This document shows, in pieces, positions 1-8,944 of a stretch of 46,645 nt of DNA (the first letter of the stretch is position 1; every line of letters starts with the position of its first letter). The notes beneath the pieces are model-generated. The model was not told the DNA's origin. It made no database searches and saw only the letters and a list, made by a program, of their open reading frames with translations. The translations under genes were made by a program, and so were the position numbers. Source of the stretch: Flavobacteriaceae bacterium (GTDB lineage Bacteria; Bacteroidota; Bacteroidia; Flavobacteriales; Flavobacteriaceae); contig DUDG01000038.1 in NCBI GenBank assembly GCA_012959395.1, positions 15,544-62,188 on the forward strand, given 5' to 3'.

Positions 1-94
1 CAAACATACCTTGTCCGATTTCTAAACTCAAATTATCTATTGCTTTAACTTTGTTACTATATGTTTTTGTTAGATTTTTAATAACTAGATTCAT
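1..94 (-). CDS. ABC transporter ATP-binding protein, N-terminal fragment
   Basis: The reverse strand opens with an ATG at 94 and stays open to the window edge (31 codons). The peptide begins MNLVIKNLTKTYSNK and continues with a segment like DNLSLEIGQGMF. This is the usual N-terminus of an ABC ATPase just before Walker A: a beta strand, the Tyr A-loop and the segment leading to the P-loop. The GMF form is common in ABC-2 type exporters. The Walker motifs themselves lie outside the window, so family is inferred from this short stretch. It is divergent from the oxidoreductase at 174, with about 80 AT-rich bases between them. Confidence 0.7.
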   Translation of the reverse strand, partial: MNLVIKNLTKTYSNKVKAIDNLSLEIGQGMF

Positions 95-173
95 TGTTTT
101 TTTTTAAGGTCTAAATATAATTATATTTAAGCATATTCATAATATATAATTTTTTATACATTTAATAGATAAT

Positions 174-1760
174 ATGATTCAATCTTATAAACAGAAATTA
201 GAATTAGAAGAACATTATGATGCCATAATCATTGGTTCTGGAATGGGTAGTTTAACAACGGCTGCCTTACTTTCTAAAGAAGGAAAGAAAGTCATGGTAT
301 TAGAAAGGCATTATACAGCTGGTGGTTTCACTCATGTCTTTAAAAGAAGGGGCTATGAGTGGGATGTTGGAATTCATTATATAGGTGAAGTTCAAAACCC
401 TAATACAGCAATTAGAAAAATGTTCGATTATGTTTCAAACAATCAGCTTGAATGGGCTGATATGGGGGAAGTATACGATAAAATTATCATTGGAGATAAA
501 ACCTATGACTTTGTTAAAGGAGTTGAGAATTTTAAAGCACAAATGATTGAATATTTCCCTAGCGAATCTAAGGCTATCCAACAGTATATCAATCTTGTTT
601 TTGATAGTAACAAGGCCATGAAAAGATTTTATTTAGATAAAACTCTCCCTAATTTTATTAGTGCTTTTCTAGGGTTTTTTTTAAAAAGAAAATATTTAAA
701 ATATTCAAGTAAAACTACTTATCAGGTTATAAGTTCTTTAACCGATAACAAGGAATTGATCAAAGTTTTAACAGGTCAATATGGAGATTATGGCTTGCCT
801 CCTAAACAAAGTAGTTTTGCTATGCACGCTAGTGTAGCTAAACATTATTTTAATGGAGGAAGTTTTCCAATTGGAGGTTCTTCTAAAATAGCTAGTACCA
901 TAGACAAGGTTATAGAATCTTCTAAAGGAACTATACTTGTGCACGCAGAGGTTGATCAAATTATTATTGAAGATAATGTAGCTAAAGGAGTGGTTATGTA
1001 TGATGGTAAGAAATTCTATTCAGATCTTATTATTAGTGGAACGGGCGTGTTTCATACTTATCAAAAATTAATCAACGAAAAAGTAAGATTAAAACACGGC
1101 TTTGAAAAGAATTTAACTCAAGTTACACCATCAGTTGCTCATGGTTGTTTGTATATAGGATTAAACGGAACTTCTGAAGATTTGAAATTGCCAAAATCTA
1201 ATCTATGGATTTATCCTAAAGATATTGACCATGATACAGCAGTTTCAAATTATTTAAAGGATAATGATTCCGAATTTCCACTTGTTTACATATCCTTCGC
1301 TTCATCTAAAGATCCTTCGTGGCAATCTAGGTACCCTAATAAAAGCACCATTGATGTGATTACTTTACTTCCTTATGAAAGATTTTCTAAATGGGAAGGG
1401 ACAAAATGGATGAAAAGGGGAGATGATTATAATAATTTAAAAGAAAAAATAACGAATAGACTTTTGGATCACCTTTTTAATCAGCTCCCTCATTTAAAAG
1501 GTAAAATAGACTGCTATGAATTATCTAGTCCATTAACCACAAAAAACTTTGTTAATTATAATAAAGGAGAATTGTATGGAATTGATCACACACCAACTCG
1601 ATTTAGTCAAAAGTTTCTAAGACCTAAAATGCCTATTAAAGGTCTGTACTTAACGGGTCAAGATATTGTATCCGCTGGTGTTGGAGGCGCGATGTTCTCT
1701 GGTTTTATAACAGCAACTGCTATTACAAAGATAAATTTTATGAAGAAAATTTATAAATAA
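174..1760 (+). CDS. FAD/NAD(P)-dependent oxidoreductase, phytoene dehydrogenase / retinol saturase-like
   Basis: A 528-residue protein with an N-terminal Rossmann dinucleotide-binding motif at residues 16-35 (DAIIIGSGMGS), followed by the ERH-xx-GG segment typical of carotenoid desaturases and isomerases. The C-terminus carries the second FAD contact (LTGQDIVSAGVGGAMFSG). Length and both end motifs fit the CrtI/CrtISO/RetSat group, which desaturate, isomerise or saturate polyene substrates. The exact substrate cannot be read from the sequence. No other carotenoid genes sit beside it. It appears monocistronic, with a strong hairpin terminator directly after the stop. Confidence 0.85.
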   Translation: MIQSYKQKLELEEHYDAIIIGSGMGSLTTAALLSKEGKKVMVLERHYTAGGFTHVFKRRGYEWDVGIHYIGEVQNPNTAIRKMFDYVSNNQLEWADMGEVYDKIIIGDKTYDFVKGVENFKAQMIEYFPSESKAIQQYINLVFDSNKAMKRFYLDKTLPNFISAFLGFFLKRKYLKYSSKTTYQVISSLTDNKELIKVLTGQYGDYGLPPKQSSFAMHASVAKHYFNGGSFPIGGSSKIASTIDKVIESSKGTILVHAEVDQIIIEDNVAKGVVMYDGKKFYSDLIISGTGVFHTYQKLINEKVRLKHGFEKNLTQVTPSVAHGCLYIGLNGTSEDLKLPKSNLWIYPKDIDHDTAVSNYLKDNDSEFPLVYISFASSKDPSWQSRYPNKSTIDVITLLPYERFSKWEGTKWMKRGDDYNNLKEKITNRLLDHLFNQLPHLKGKIDCYELSSPLTTKNFVNYNKGELYGIDHTPTRFSQKFLRPKMPIKGLYLTGQDIVSAGVGGAMFSGFITATAITKINFMKKIYK

Positions 1761-1761
1761 T

Positions 1762-1792
1762 AAAAAAAGGGAACGTAATGGTTCCTTTTTTT
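1762..1792 (+). terminator. Rho-independent terminator after the oxidoreductase
   Basis: An A-run, then the stem GGAAC / GTTCC around a six-base loop (GTAATG), then a run of seven T. It starts two bases after the TAA stop at 1760. The flanking A-run and T-run lengthen the stem, so it could also act on the other strand, where the AtoE-type gene ends at 1882. Confidence 0.75.
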
Positions 1793-1881
1793 ATATTGAA
1801 TCTAAATTAACTTTATCCTTTATTTTGTTTTTAGACTGTTAATATAATAAACATCCTAAATCGAACGTTGTGTATTTAATG

Positions 1882-3279
1882 CTATATAGGCATATACAAG
1901 ATTAATAGTGATTCAAGAATAAATAATATTAAAAATGGGATAGCTAAATAACCCATCACATCTCTAGCTTCAATTCTGGTTCCAGAGCCCATTACTGGAA
2001 GAACTATTAAAAGAAAAAATGGCTGTAGAAGGTTAGTTAGTGATTCCCCATACGCAATTGACAAGGCTGTTCTTGCTATATATTCAGTCATCTGTTCTGG
2101 TGGAAGTGAGATGGCTAATTGTTTGGCAGCTTCAATAATGCTAGGTCCAATTACAGCAAACTCACCTCCTCCTGATGGTATAGCGAAATTTACTAAACCA
2201 CCGATTAAGTATGAGTAATATGGAAAATTGGAAATAGTAGCATTTGATGCTATCCAGTTTGAAAAAGATTCACCAAGTCCTGTGTAAAGCATTATGCCCA
2301 TTATACCTGCATAAAATGGAAACTGAAAGATAATACCATAGACATTGTTACTAGCTCGTTTCATTGATATGGCATATCTTTTAGGAGTTTGATGCAGTAC
2401 TAAACCTAAAATGATAAAAATGAAAATCATTATGTTAAGATTTAAATCAAAACCATTTGAATTAAAGTAATATATCAAATAACAAATTCCCATTATAAAA
2501 ATTATATTTTGAAGAAGCCTGCTATGGTTTAATTTGTCAGAAAAAGTATTCTTTTTAGACCTGTATAAATTAGCTTCTTCTTCTATACTAATTTCCTTAT
2601 TAGTTTGATCGTTAACAATTAAATCTTTTAGTTCTTTATTCTTACTGCTTTTAGGAATTAGAATAAATATGATAAAAGGAACAACTATTACATAGATGAA
2701 AATGATTATAAAATTTAAATTAGATCCCAGTGTTAATGAAGTAGGAATTACTTCATTAAGAACCCCCTCTTTTATTAAAAAGTTATTCTTAGTGTTCATT
2801 AATAAAGGAATTGAACTGGATAACCCAGTAACCCAACTTGTAAAAGACAAGTAAGTGCAGGCAATTAGGAAAGGGTAATTTATTCCTTTTACTCTTAATG
2901 CTAATTCTCTAGCTAAAACAGCAACAATTACTACCATTCCCCATGAAATCATAGAAAGTAAAACGCCTAATATTATAACAGTTAAATAAACTTGTAATGG
3001 ACTGCTGATTCTTTGAGATACTTTATTTAGAATTTTATCAGTAAAAGATGACAAAGCAATGCTATATCCAGTTACAATAATCAGTGTAATCTGCATCCCG
3101 AATTCTAAGAGTTCCCAAAAGCCTTTATACCAAGAATCTAATATTTCTAATAGATTTGAATCAACGAAAATAACAGCTGACAGCCCTGTTACTAATGTTA
3201 ATAATAATGCAAAAACAAAAGAGTCAGGCATGATTCTTTTAAAAATATCTGTAAATTTTTCTCCAAATTTTAATAACAT
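1882..3279 (-). CDS. atoE: Short-chain fatty acid transporter, AtoE family
   Basis: A 465-residue polytopic inner-membrane protein. The N-terminus (residues 1-30, GEKFTDIFKRIMPDSFVFAL) matches the conserved start of the AtoE family of short-chain fatty acid permeases, and the C-terminal half has the conserved SGGGEFAVIGPSI segment and a LLQPFF motif. About ten hydrophobic segments are visible, interrupted by one charged cytosolic loop at about residues 210-260. E. coli AtoE, about 440 residues, carries acetoacetate and butyrate. No acetoacetate-degradation genes are adjacent, so the physiological substrate is open. The ATG at 3279 is preceded by an A/T-rich leader. Confidence 0.85.
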   Translation of the reverse strand: MLLKFGEKFTDIFKRIMPDSFVFALLLTLVTGLSAVIFVDSNLLEILDSWYKGFWELLEFGMQITLIIVTGYSIALSSFTDKILNKVSQRISSPLQVYLTVIILGVLLSMISWGMVVIVAVLARELALRVKGINYPFLIACTYLSFTSWVTGLSSSIPLLMNTKNNFLIKEGVLNEVIPTSLTLGSNLNFIIIFIYVIVVPFIIFILIPKSSKNKELKDLIVNDQTNKEISIEEEANLYRSKKNTFSDKLNHSRLLQNIIFIMGICYLIYYFNSNGFDLNLNIMIFIFIILGLVLHQTPKRYAISMKRASNNVYGIIFQFPFYAGIMGIMLYTGLGESFSNWIASNATISNFPYYSYLIGGLVNFAIPSGGGEFAVIGPSIIEAAKQLAISLPPEQMTEYIARTALSIAYGESLTNLLQPFFLLIVLPVMGSGTRIEARDVMGYLAIPFLILFILESLLILYMPI

Positions 3280-3372
3280 TTATTTTTTTTAGAATATAAC
3301 AATATTATTTTTTTTAACACAGATTTTTATTAAAAACTAATATCTTTAATATATTAATTTAATCTAATATTT

Positions 3373-3786
3373 ATGAGCTTACGTGTGTCTATGTCTTATG
3401 TTGATGATCAAAAATTTAAAATCACCAATCAAACAGAAAATCAACTATTAGTTGATATGTATTCAAAAGAAAAAAAGGAACATTTATCCCCTATGGAATT
3501 GCTTTTATCTGCTTTGACAACTTGTGCTGCTGTAGAAATTGTATCCATGATAAAAAAGAGAAAAAGAAATTTTATCAATATTAAGGCTGAAACAACAGGA
3601 TTAAGAGTTGAGAATCCGCCAAAATTTTTTAAGTCAATAAATGTAAAATATTTGATTTATTCATCTGATTTAACTGAAAAAGAAGCTGAAAGGTACATAT
3701 CCTTGTCTTTAGAAAAATATTGTTCAGTAGGATCAACAATTAATCAAAAGACTGCAATTAATCATAGTTTTGAAATAGTAAGGTGA
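3373..3786 (+). CDS. OsmC/Ohr family protein
   Basis: A 137-residue protein with the OsmC layout: an N-terminal beta sheet, the helix segment LSPMELLLSALTTCAAVEI with the first redox Cys at residue 51, and a second Cys at residue 117 in EKYCSVG. These two cysteines are the peroxidatic and resolving residues of OsmC/Ohr thiol peroxidases, which reduce organic hydroperoxides in the cytoplasm. The protein is closer to the OsmC/YhfA branch than to Ohr by its short N-terminus, but this was not tested. It is a single gene, convergent with the gene ending at 3803. Confidence 0.85.
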   Translation: MSLRVSMSYVDDQKFKITNQTENQLLVDMYSKEKKEHLSPMELLLSALTTCAAVEIVSMIKKRKRNFINIKAETTGLRVENPPKFFKSINVKYLIYSSDLTEKEAERYISLSLEKYCSVGSTINQKTAINHSFEIVR

Positions 3787-3802
3787 TCTATGTTTATCGA
3801 TT

Positions 3803-4738
3803 TTATTTTAAATACATCTTATTTAAATCGAATGATGTAACGACAAATCCGTGATCTGAAGGATAAATTATTTCTTTATCATTTATTAATAAAGGCTCAT
3901 TAAAAAAACTCATGTAAGATTCTGAATTTGTAGGTTCTAATGAATTTCCTTTATAAAAAATATAATCAATTCTATGGGAATCATTTTCCCTTTTTTTATT
4001 ATCCCATGTAATCCCAGGATGTGAAATAGGATTAGGATTTATTTCTCTATATGAATCAATTAAACCAAGCTTATCTAAAATTTTAGTTGAATACCAAGGG
4101 ACAACTAAACCGTTATGAATTGTTTTAGTTCGATGATCCCAATCTTTATGAGAAAGAGAGTTCATGTCTCCAGCAAAAATCATTGGAATAGAGTCTGTTT
4201 GAGCTACATATTTTTTTAGATAAGGAAGTACGTTTTGTATCATATCGTACTTGTATCCTGTTTTTTCCCATAATAATAATTCTTCTGTAGATTTTCCCAT
4301 TTTTTCAGGTTGATTATTCCAAGGTAAATAGTGAAACCAATTGCAAAAAAAACGAATTTTTTGATTATCAATAAAAATTTCTATCCCTCCCAAATAGAAC
4401 GGATATTTAGTGTCAATTCTTTCTCCAAAAGGGTATTTTGAATATATTGATAAGTTTGTGTTCTTGTCATCTAAGGGAGTTCCTTTATCTGCAATTAAAT
4501 GAAAATTATATCCTAAAGAACTAGCAATGGATTTTCCTGAACCATAAGTTTCGATCATTAAAAGAACATCTGGATCAATTTCTTTAATAATTTTTATTGC
4601 GTTTTCTTTTCCATTAACAATATCATTTGCACCATGCAAAATATTCCATGTCATAACCTTGAATTTATTGGTCTGACTATTAACTTGAAATGTTATTAGA
4701 ATTAATAAAAAATAAAATAATAAATGTGTTTTTTTCAT
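3803..4738 (-). CDS. Secreted endonuclease/exonuclease/phosphatase family protein
   Basis: A 311-residue protein with an N-terminal signal peptide (MKKTHLLFYF to about residue 21, ending NSQ). The EEP fold motifs are in order: metal-side Asn in MTWNILHG (about residue 32), Glu in LLMIETYG (about 63), Asp/Asn in FAGDMNS, the SHRIDYIF segment and the C-terminal YPSDHGF with the catalytic Asp-His pair. EEP enzymes hydrolyse phosphodiester or phosphoester bonds in nucleic acids, inositol lipids or sphingolipids. Export suggests nutrient phosphate scavenging, but the substrate is not readable. It lies downstream of, and in the same direction as, the hydrolase ending at 4818 (79-base gap). Confidence 0.85.
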   Translation of the reverse strand: MKKTHLLFYFLLILITFQVNSQTNKFKVMTWNILHGANDIVNGKENAIKIIKEIDPDVLLMIETYGSGKSIASSLGYNFHLIADKGTPLDDKNTNLSIYSKYPFGERIDTKYPFYLGGIEIFIDNQKIRFFCNWFHYLPWNNQPEKMGKSTEELLLWEKTGYKYDMIQNVLPYLKKYVAQTDSIPMIFAGDMNSLSHKDWDHRTKTIHNGLVVPWYSTKILDKLGLIDSYREINPNPISHPGITWDNKKRENDSHRIDYIFYKGNSLEPTNSESYMSFFNEPLLINDKEIIYPSDHGFVVTSFDLNKMYLK

Positions 4739-4817
4739 GCCTTTAAAGTTTGCTGATTTCCAAAAGAATTAAATGTTTGTGATATTTTACAATTTAGGAA
4801 TTCTTATAACAATTTTT

Positions 4818-5783
4818 TTATTTGATTAATGTTTTCATCATGAAATCGTTTGCAAAAACATAAGATTTTTCTCTAGCAATAGAGTTTCCTCCGATATGAA
4901 CTCCTCTAGTAGTGCAAAATAAGAATCCTATTTTTTGAAGAAATGGATTTGACATAGGAATATGTAAGTAATTCATTAGTATGTCTCCATCATTTGTTAA
5001 TTTAAAAAGGCAATTTTTAAAACTATAAGCATTATCATTAGTTTCAACTGGAGATTCTCTATCAAATCCATGATGAGAATCTTTATAAACTGTTATATCA
5101 ATATTAGCTTTATCTGCTAATTTTTCAACTAATTTAATACAAGGATATGCTGGAGTCCAGTCATCACTTTCTCCAATTAGTATATGCATAGGAGACTTGG
5201 TAAAACTTAAATTGTCGGGCTCAATAAAACAAGGAGGATAAAACGCTAGGTGAGAGGCGAATTTCAAATCTTTATTGATGGCATTTTTTAAGGGAAGCCA
5301 TCCTGAGAACAATGCAACACCACCACCTAAGCTCCACCCTGTAAGTGAAACCCTATTTTTATCTATATTTGGATGATTAGATAGTTTTTCGAAAGCCTTA
5401 TAAGCATCCAATATCATAGCAGCCATAGTTATTTCATTTTGAGTGCCCACAGTTGACTTAATGCTTCTACTTTTAAAACTATTTAATTCAAAAGTAGCAA
5501 AGCCTGATTCTTGATACATTTCTAAATACTCATAGTGATGTCTTTTCCACCCTAAGCTTCCTGCAACTCCTATAATTAATGGATATTTTTTTGAAGGATT
5601 TAATGAATCAAATGGGGTTATTAATGTTCCAAAAACTTTTTGTGGTTCTTGATTTTTTAAATTGGTTATAACGTCATTAAATGAAAATGGGTTAGCACTT
5701 TCAAAATTAATTTTTTCAGAATTAGTTTGAGAATAAATTTTAATAACAGATAAAATCAATAAAATGATCAATATTTTTTTCAT
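4818..5783 (-). CDS. Secreted alpha/beta hydrolase, dienelactone-hydrolase-like
   Basis: A 321-residue protein counted from the ATG at 5783, which opens a clean signal peptide (MKKILIILLILSVIKIYSQ). An in-frame TTG at 5798 would only add five residues before it, so the ATG is preferred. The nucleophile elbow GWSLGGG places Ser at about residue 151. GESDDWTP near 204-211 supplies the acid and SHHGFD near 236-241 the His, completing an alpha/beta hydrolase triad like that of dienelactone hydrolases and acyl-peptidase-type esterases. The substrate is unknown. A lone Cys near residue 265 has no obvious role. It sits upstream of the EEP gene in the same direction. Confidence 0.8.
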   Translation of the reverse strand: MKKILIILLILSVIKIYSQTNSEKINFESANPFSFNDVITNLKNQEPQKVFGTLITPFDSLNPSKKYPLIIGVAGSLGWKRHHYEYLEMYQESGFATFELNSFKSRSIKSTVGTQNEITMAAMILDAYKAFEKLSNHPNIDKNRVSLTGWSLGGGVALFSGWLPLKNAINKDLKFASHLAFYPPCFIEPDNLSFTKSPMHILIGESDDWTPAYPCIKLVEKLADKANIDITVYKDSHHGFDRESPVETNDNAYSFKNCLFKLTNDGDILMNYLHIPMSNPFLQKIGFLFCTTRGVHIGGNSIAREKSYVFANDFMMKTLIK

Positions 5784-5843
5784 AATTATAATATTCAATA
5801 CTTTAAATATATCACTTAATCAGGATTTTATTATATTGTATGT

Positions 5844-6287
5844 ATGATTTCAGATAAAAACATTAAACTTTTACAAATTCCTTTAATATTAATTTCTTTA
5901 ACTCTTGTTATTTGTGGGTTAAGATGGTTAATTCATGATGAACCATGGATTTTGGATCAATTAGCAAATGAAGAAAGATTAAACATGTCATTTAATGATC
6001 TTTTTGGTTTACAAGGAAATCAAACTTTAAGTGCTTATTTAACTCAGATATATAGATTTTTGGGTCTGTATGTTTTAGGAATAGGAGTGTTGTTAATTTC
6101 GTTTTCTTCAAGAAAAATGTTAGAAATAATTATTGTTCGCAAAAGAATTCTTATTGTTTTAGGGACTTTATTAGTTAGTAATTTAATTTTAGCTTACTCT
6201 TGGATCCCAAACTCTCATTTTATATACGTTATTTGGATTTCTATTGCTTTTTACTGTATTAGTTTGTATGCTCATAAAAAGTATTAA
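5844..6287 (+). CDS. Small membrane protein of unknown function
   Basis: A 147-residue protein not assigned to a family. Four hydrophobic segments are visible at about residues 11-27, 71-88, 100-118 and 122-141. A more polar stretch at about 30-70 probably faces the periplasm. The residues are Ile/Leu-rich without a lipobox, metal motif or nucleotide site. It reads like a DUF4345- or DoxX-sized four-helix bundle protein, but no signature confirms that. It is divergent from the hydrolase (60 bases between the two starts) and convergent with the GreA-like gene. Confidence 0.7.
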   Translation: MISDKNIKLLQIPLILISLTLVICGLRWLIHDEPWILDQLANEERLNMSFNDLFGLQGNQTLSAYLTQIYRFLGLYVLGIGVLLISFSSRKMLEIIIVRKRILIVLGTLLVSNLILAYSWIPNSHFIYVIWISIAFYCISLYAHKKY

Positions 6288-6341
6288 ATTTTTTTAACAA
6301 AACGATTATTTAACTCTAGTAAACTTTTTTATCAATCATCT

Positions 6342-6788
6342 TCATAAAATTTCTAAAATCTTATCTTCAATATTATTAAAAGTAATTAAATCTCCAACTT
6401 TTTTACCTAACATTAAAGATCCAATAGGGCTTTTACTAGAAATACAATAATAGATTTTTGAATTATAATTATATTCTCCAGCAGAAACAGATATAAAATA
6501 TCCATTTCTTCCAGTTATTACAACTGAACCTAAACCAGCACAACTTAAAGTTGTTTTTTTGTTTATTTTAGAAAATATTTGGTGTTCTTTTTCGATTTTT
6601 TTAATTTGTTCGCCACTTTTTTCTCTCTCTAATTGTATCATAGATCTACCAGTTTCATGTTTGTCTCCTGCACTACTTTTTGTTTCTGAATTTAAAGCAA
6701 TAAAAAGTTCATTGCTGCGTTTTTTATATCTCTTTAGTCTGGACTTAACGTAAGATTCACAATGTTTATATAATAGCTCTTTAATCAT
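6342..6788 (-). CDS. GreA/GreB-like C-terminal domain protein
   Basis: A 148-residue cytosolic protein. Residues 1-80 are charged and helical, including the ESKSSAGDKHETGRSM-type segment seen in a Bacteroidota GreA-like family. Residues 90-148 form a small beta domain with the SPIGSLMLGKKVGD motif of the GreA/GreB C-terminal domain. Databases often mislabel this family as 3-oxoacyl-ACP synthase. Whether it works on RNA polymerase is unknown: the N-terminal coiled coil is shorter than in true GreA (about 158 residues). Its ATG overlaps the TGA of the GH29 gene as ATGA, so the two are likely translationally coupled. Confidence 0.75.
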   Translation of the reverse strand: MIKELLYKHCESYVKSRLKRYKKRSNELFIALNSETKSSAGDKHETGRSMIQLEREKSGEQIKKIEKEHQIFSKINKKTTLSCAGLGSVVITGRNGYFISVSAGEYNYNSKIYYCISSKSPIGSLMLGKKVGDLITFNNIEDKILEIL

Positions 6789-8272
6789 TTTAATATTGGA
6801 GATTTGTATAATCCAATTTCTGATATTACTGGTATATCTTTAGTTTCAAGAATTGTTATTCTTATAGCATTAATATCATTAGTAGTGAATCTAATTAATC
6901 GCTTATTGCCTATAGTTGTACCTGTTTTAATCGATTTCCATTGATTTTTTAATTTTATTTCAAAATGAAATTTTTTTATCCTTTGACCTAAAGCTATATG
7001 TTCCGATATTTTTAAAATATTAGCATTGATAGGTTTATCAAAATTTATTTCAATTTGACATTTTTCATCATCACTTTTTGAGTACCAGTATGTATCTGTG
7101 TCATTGTCATTAATTTGTTTTTTTAAATTTTTAAAGTTATTCGACGATGTAATTATGTTTCCTTCTAATGCAAGATTGTTAGAAAATGTAGATTTTAAGA
7201 ATTCAGCTAATTCATGAAGCTTTAAAGAATCATTTTCATGGATCAATCCTCTTTTGTCTACAGGTATATTTAATAATAATGAACTGTTTAATCCAACTGA
7301 ATTAAAGTAGATATCTACCAACTTAGCTAATGATTTTACTTTTGAATCTTGATCTGGATGATAGTACCAGCCTGGACGAATTGAAACATCTGTTTCGGTT
7401 GGAATCCAATGTGTTCCAAATTCTTGACCTGCAGAAAATCTATTGTAATCTATCATTCCTGTGTACACACTATCTCTATATATATTTGACCAAGAAGTTT
7501 CGTTTGCATACCCTTTTTCATTCCCTACCCATCTAATATCAGGTCCAGAATCACTAAATATTACAGCATTTGGTTGTAACTTTCTAACGATTTTATAAGT
7601 ATTTTCCCATTCGTAATAGGTTTTTTTATCTACATGCCTAACTTCATTACTTCCTCCATAATATCCATCTCCTCCGTTAGCTCCATCAAACCATACTTCA
7701 AATATCTCACCATAGTTAGATAATAGTTCACTTAATTGATTTCTGAAATATTTTAGATATTCTGGTTTTCCATAATCAGGATGATTACGATCCCATGGGG
7801 ATAAATACACACCTAATTTTAAATTATATTTTTTACACGATTTCATTAAATCTTTAATAAGATCTCCTTTTCCTTTTTTCCAAGGACTATTCTTTATTGA
7901 ATGATCTGTATATAAACTTGGCCATAGGCTAAATCCATCGTGATGTTTTGCAGTTATAATAATTCCTTTCATTCCAGACTCATGAATTACTTTAGCCCAT
8001 TGGTCCGTGTCTAAATTACTTGGATTAAAAGCTAAAGGAGATTCATCACCATAGCCCCATTCTTTGTTTGTAAAAGTATTCATGTTGAAATGGATAAATG
8101 CGTAGTATTCCATTTTTTGCCAAGTTAATTGTCGTTTGGTAGGTATAGGATTAGTGGGTTGAATTGTGTTTTTATTAAGCACACAAGATCCTAAACTTTG
8201 AAAAGTAAATACAATAATAAATATTATAATAGTTGTTTTTACTATTTTCAAATTAACTATTAGTGCATTCAT
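6785..8272 (-). CDS. GH29 alpha-L-fucosidase lipoprotein with C-terminal F5/8-type domain
   Basis: A 495-residue protein. The signal peptide ends in a lipobox (SLGSC, Cys30), so it should be lipid-anchored. Residues about 50-370 form the GH29 TIM barrel: AKHHDGFSLW (about 108-117), LKLGVYLSPWD, and EVWFDGANG, whose Asp at about 196 is the expected catalytic nucleophile. Residues about 375-495 resemble a discoidin/F5-8 type C (CBM32-like) sugar-binding domain beginning with NLALEGN. The enzyme would release alpha-L-fucose from glycans, although some GH29 members take alpha-L-galactose. It lies about 7.6 kb outside the main sulfatase/SusCD cluster and shares an operon with the GreA-like gene through a 4-base overlap. 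Confidence 0.88.
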   Translation of the reverse strand: MNALIVNLKIVKTTIIIFIIVFTFQSLGSCVLNKNTIQPTNPIPTKRQLTWQKMEYYAFIHFNMNTFTNKEWGYGDESPLAFNPSNLDTDQWAKVIHESGMKGIIITAKHHDGFSLWPSLYTDHSIKNSPWKKGKGDLIKDLMKSCKKYNLKLGVYLSPWDRNHPDYGKPEYLKYFRNQLSELLSNYGEIFEVWFDGANGGDGYYGGSNEVRHVDKKTYYEWENTYKIVRKLQPNAVIFSDSGPDIRWVGNEKGYANETSWSNIYRDSVYTGMIDYNRFSAGQEFGTHWIPTETDVSIRPGWYYHPDQDSKVKSLAKLVDIYFNSVGLNSSLLLNIPVDKRGLIHENDSLKLHELAEFLKSTFSNNLALEGNIITSSNNFKNLKKQINDNDTDTYWYSKSDDEKCQIEINFDKPINANILKISEHIALGQRIKKFHFEIKLKNQWKSIKTGTTIGNKRLIRFTTNDINAIRITILETKDIPVISEIGLYKSPILK

Positions 8273-8307
8273 TCTTTTAAATATAGTTATTAAGTAGGGA
8301 AGTAGTT

Positions 8308-8350
8308 AAAAAAAACCCCTCATAAATCAATAATTTACAAGGGTTTTTTT
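8308..8350 (-). terminator. Hairpin terminator after the SnoaL-like lipoprotein gene
   Basis: Read on either strand it has the arms AAAAAAACCC and GGGTTTTTTT around a loop of about 24 bases. It lies between the stop of the gene at 8370 and the start of the GH29 gene at 8272, both on the minus strand, and separates these two transcription units. The long loop makes it a weaker call than the other terminators. Confidence 0.55.
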
Positions 8351-8369
8351 AAAATAATAAACTAGTCTT

Positions 8370-8858
8370 TTATTTAGGTATTCCAGTACCGCCTTCTAGT
8401 GGTGCCCAGTTTGAATGCATTATTTTCCAACCATTTACTGTTGAAACCCATACTGAAGAAGCTCTTGTGCTATAGTCTATTACATCACTTTCTCCAACAG
8501 TGTAATCCCCTTTAGCGTAAAAAGTTAAAACAGCTGTATTAGAATTTACAAGAGACACATCTATGTCATATAATTCAAATGTTCCCCACTTAGCTTTTTG
8601 TTCGATATCGAATCTTTCTGAGTTCATTACATAAAACTTACTTAAGTTTGAATCTCCAGTGATAAAAGGAATGTTTTCATCAACATGTTTGTTGAATTCT
8701 TCTAGATTTTGTGTTAGAATAGCATCTTGAAGCTTTACCGCTTTTTCTTTTAGAGAACTAATAATATCTTCATCAGACATTTTTGGTTCACTAGGTGCAG
8801 TTGCTGTTTGACAAGCTGTAAATAATATTACAGTTGTTAATAGAAATAATTTTTTCAT
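8370..8858 (-). CDS. SnoaL/DUF4440-like lipoprotein
   Basis: A 162-residue protein with a lipoprotein signal (LFTAC, Cys16). After a short Ser/Pro/Thr linker, residues about 30-150 fit the nuclear-transport-factor-2 cone fold of SnoaL/DUF4440: an N-terminal helix pair, then strands ending in a VSTVNGWKIMHSNWAP segment, which is the usual closing strand (GxWKIxHxHxS) of that family. Such proteins bind small ligands or act as isomerases. No specific active-site set is clear here, so the function is unknown. It is divergent from the M28 peptidase with an 86-base shared upstream region. Confidence 0.8.
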   Translation of the reverse strand: MKKLFLLTTVILFTACQTATAPSEPKMSDEDIISSLKEKAVKLQDAILTQNLEEFNKHVDENIPFITGDSNLSKFYVMNSERFDIEQKAKWGTFELYDIDVSLVNSNTAVLTFYAKGDYTVGESDVIDYSTRASSVWVSTVNGWKIMHSNWAPLEGGTGIPK

Positions 8859-8944
8859 GTATAAATATTAAAGGTTAATTTTGATTGAATATATTAAATT
8901 ATATCTAATCATTCCACTGTGGATATTACAATTTTTTTTTAAAA

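Noticed and set aside
5784-5798. TTG start for the alpha/beta hydrolase
   Set aside because: The ATG 15 bases downstream opens the signal peptide directly, and the five extra residues match nothing in the family.
8913-8923. TCCAC-T-GTGGA palindrome between the SnoaL-like and M28 genes
   Set aside because: Perfect but only five-base arms; without conservation data it is not distinguishable from chance and was not listed as an operator.
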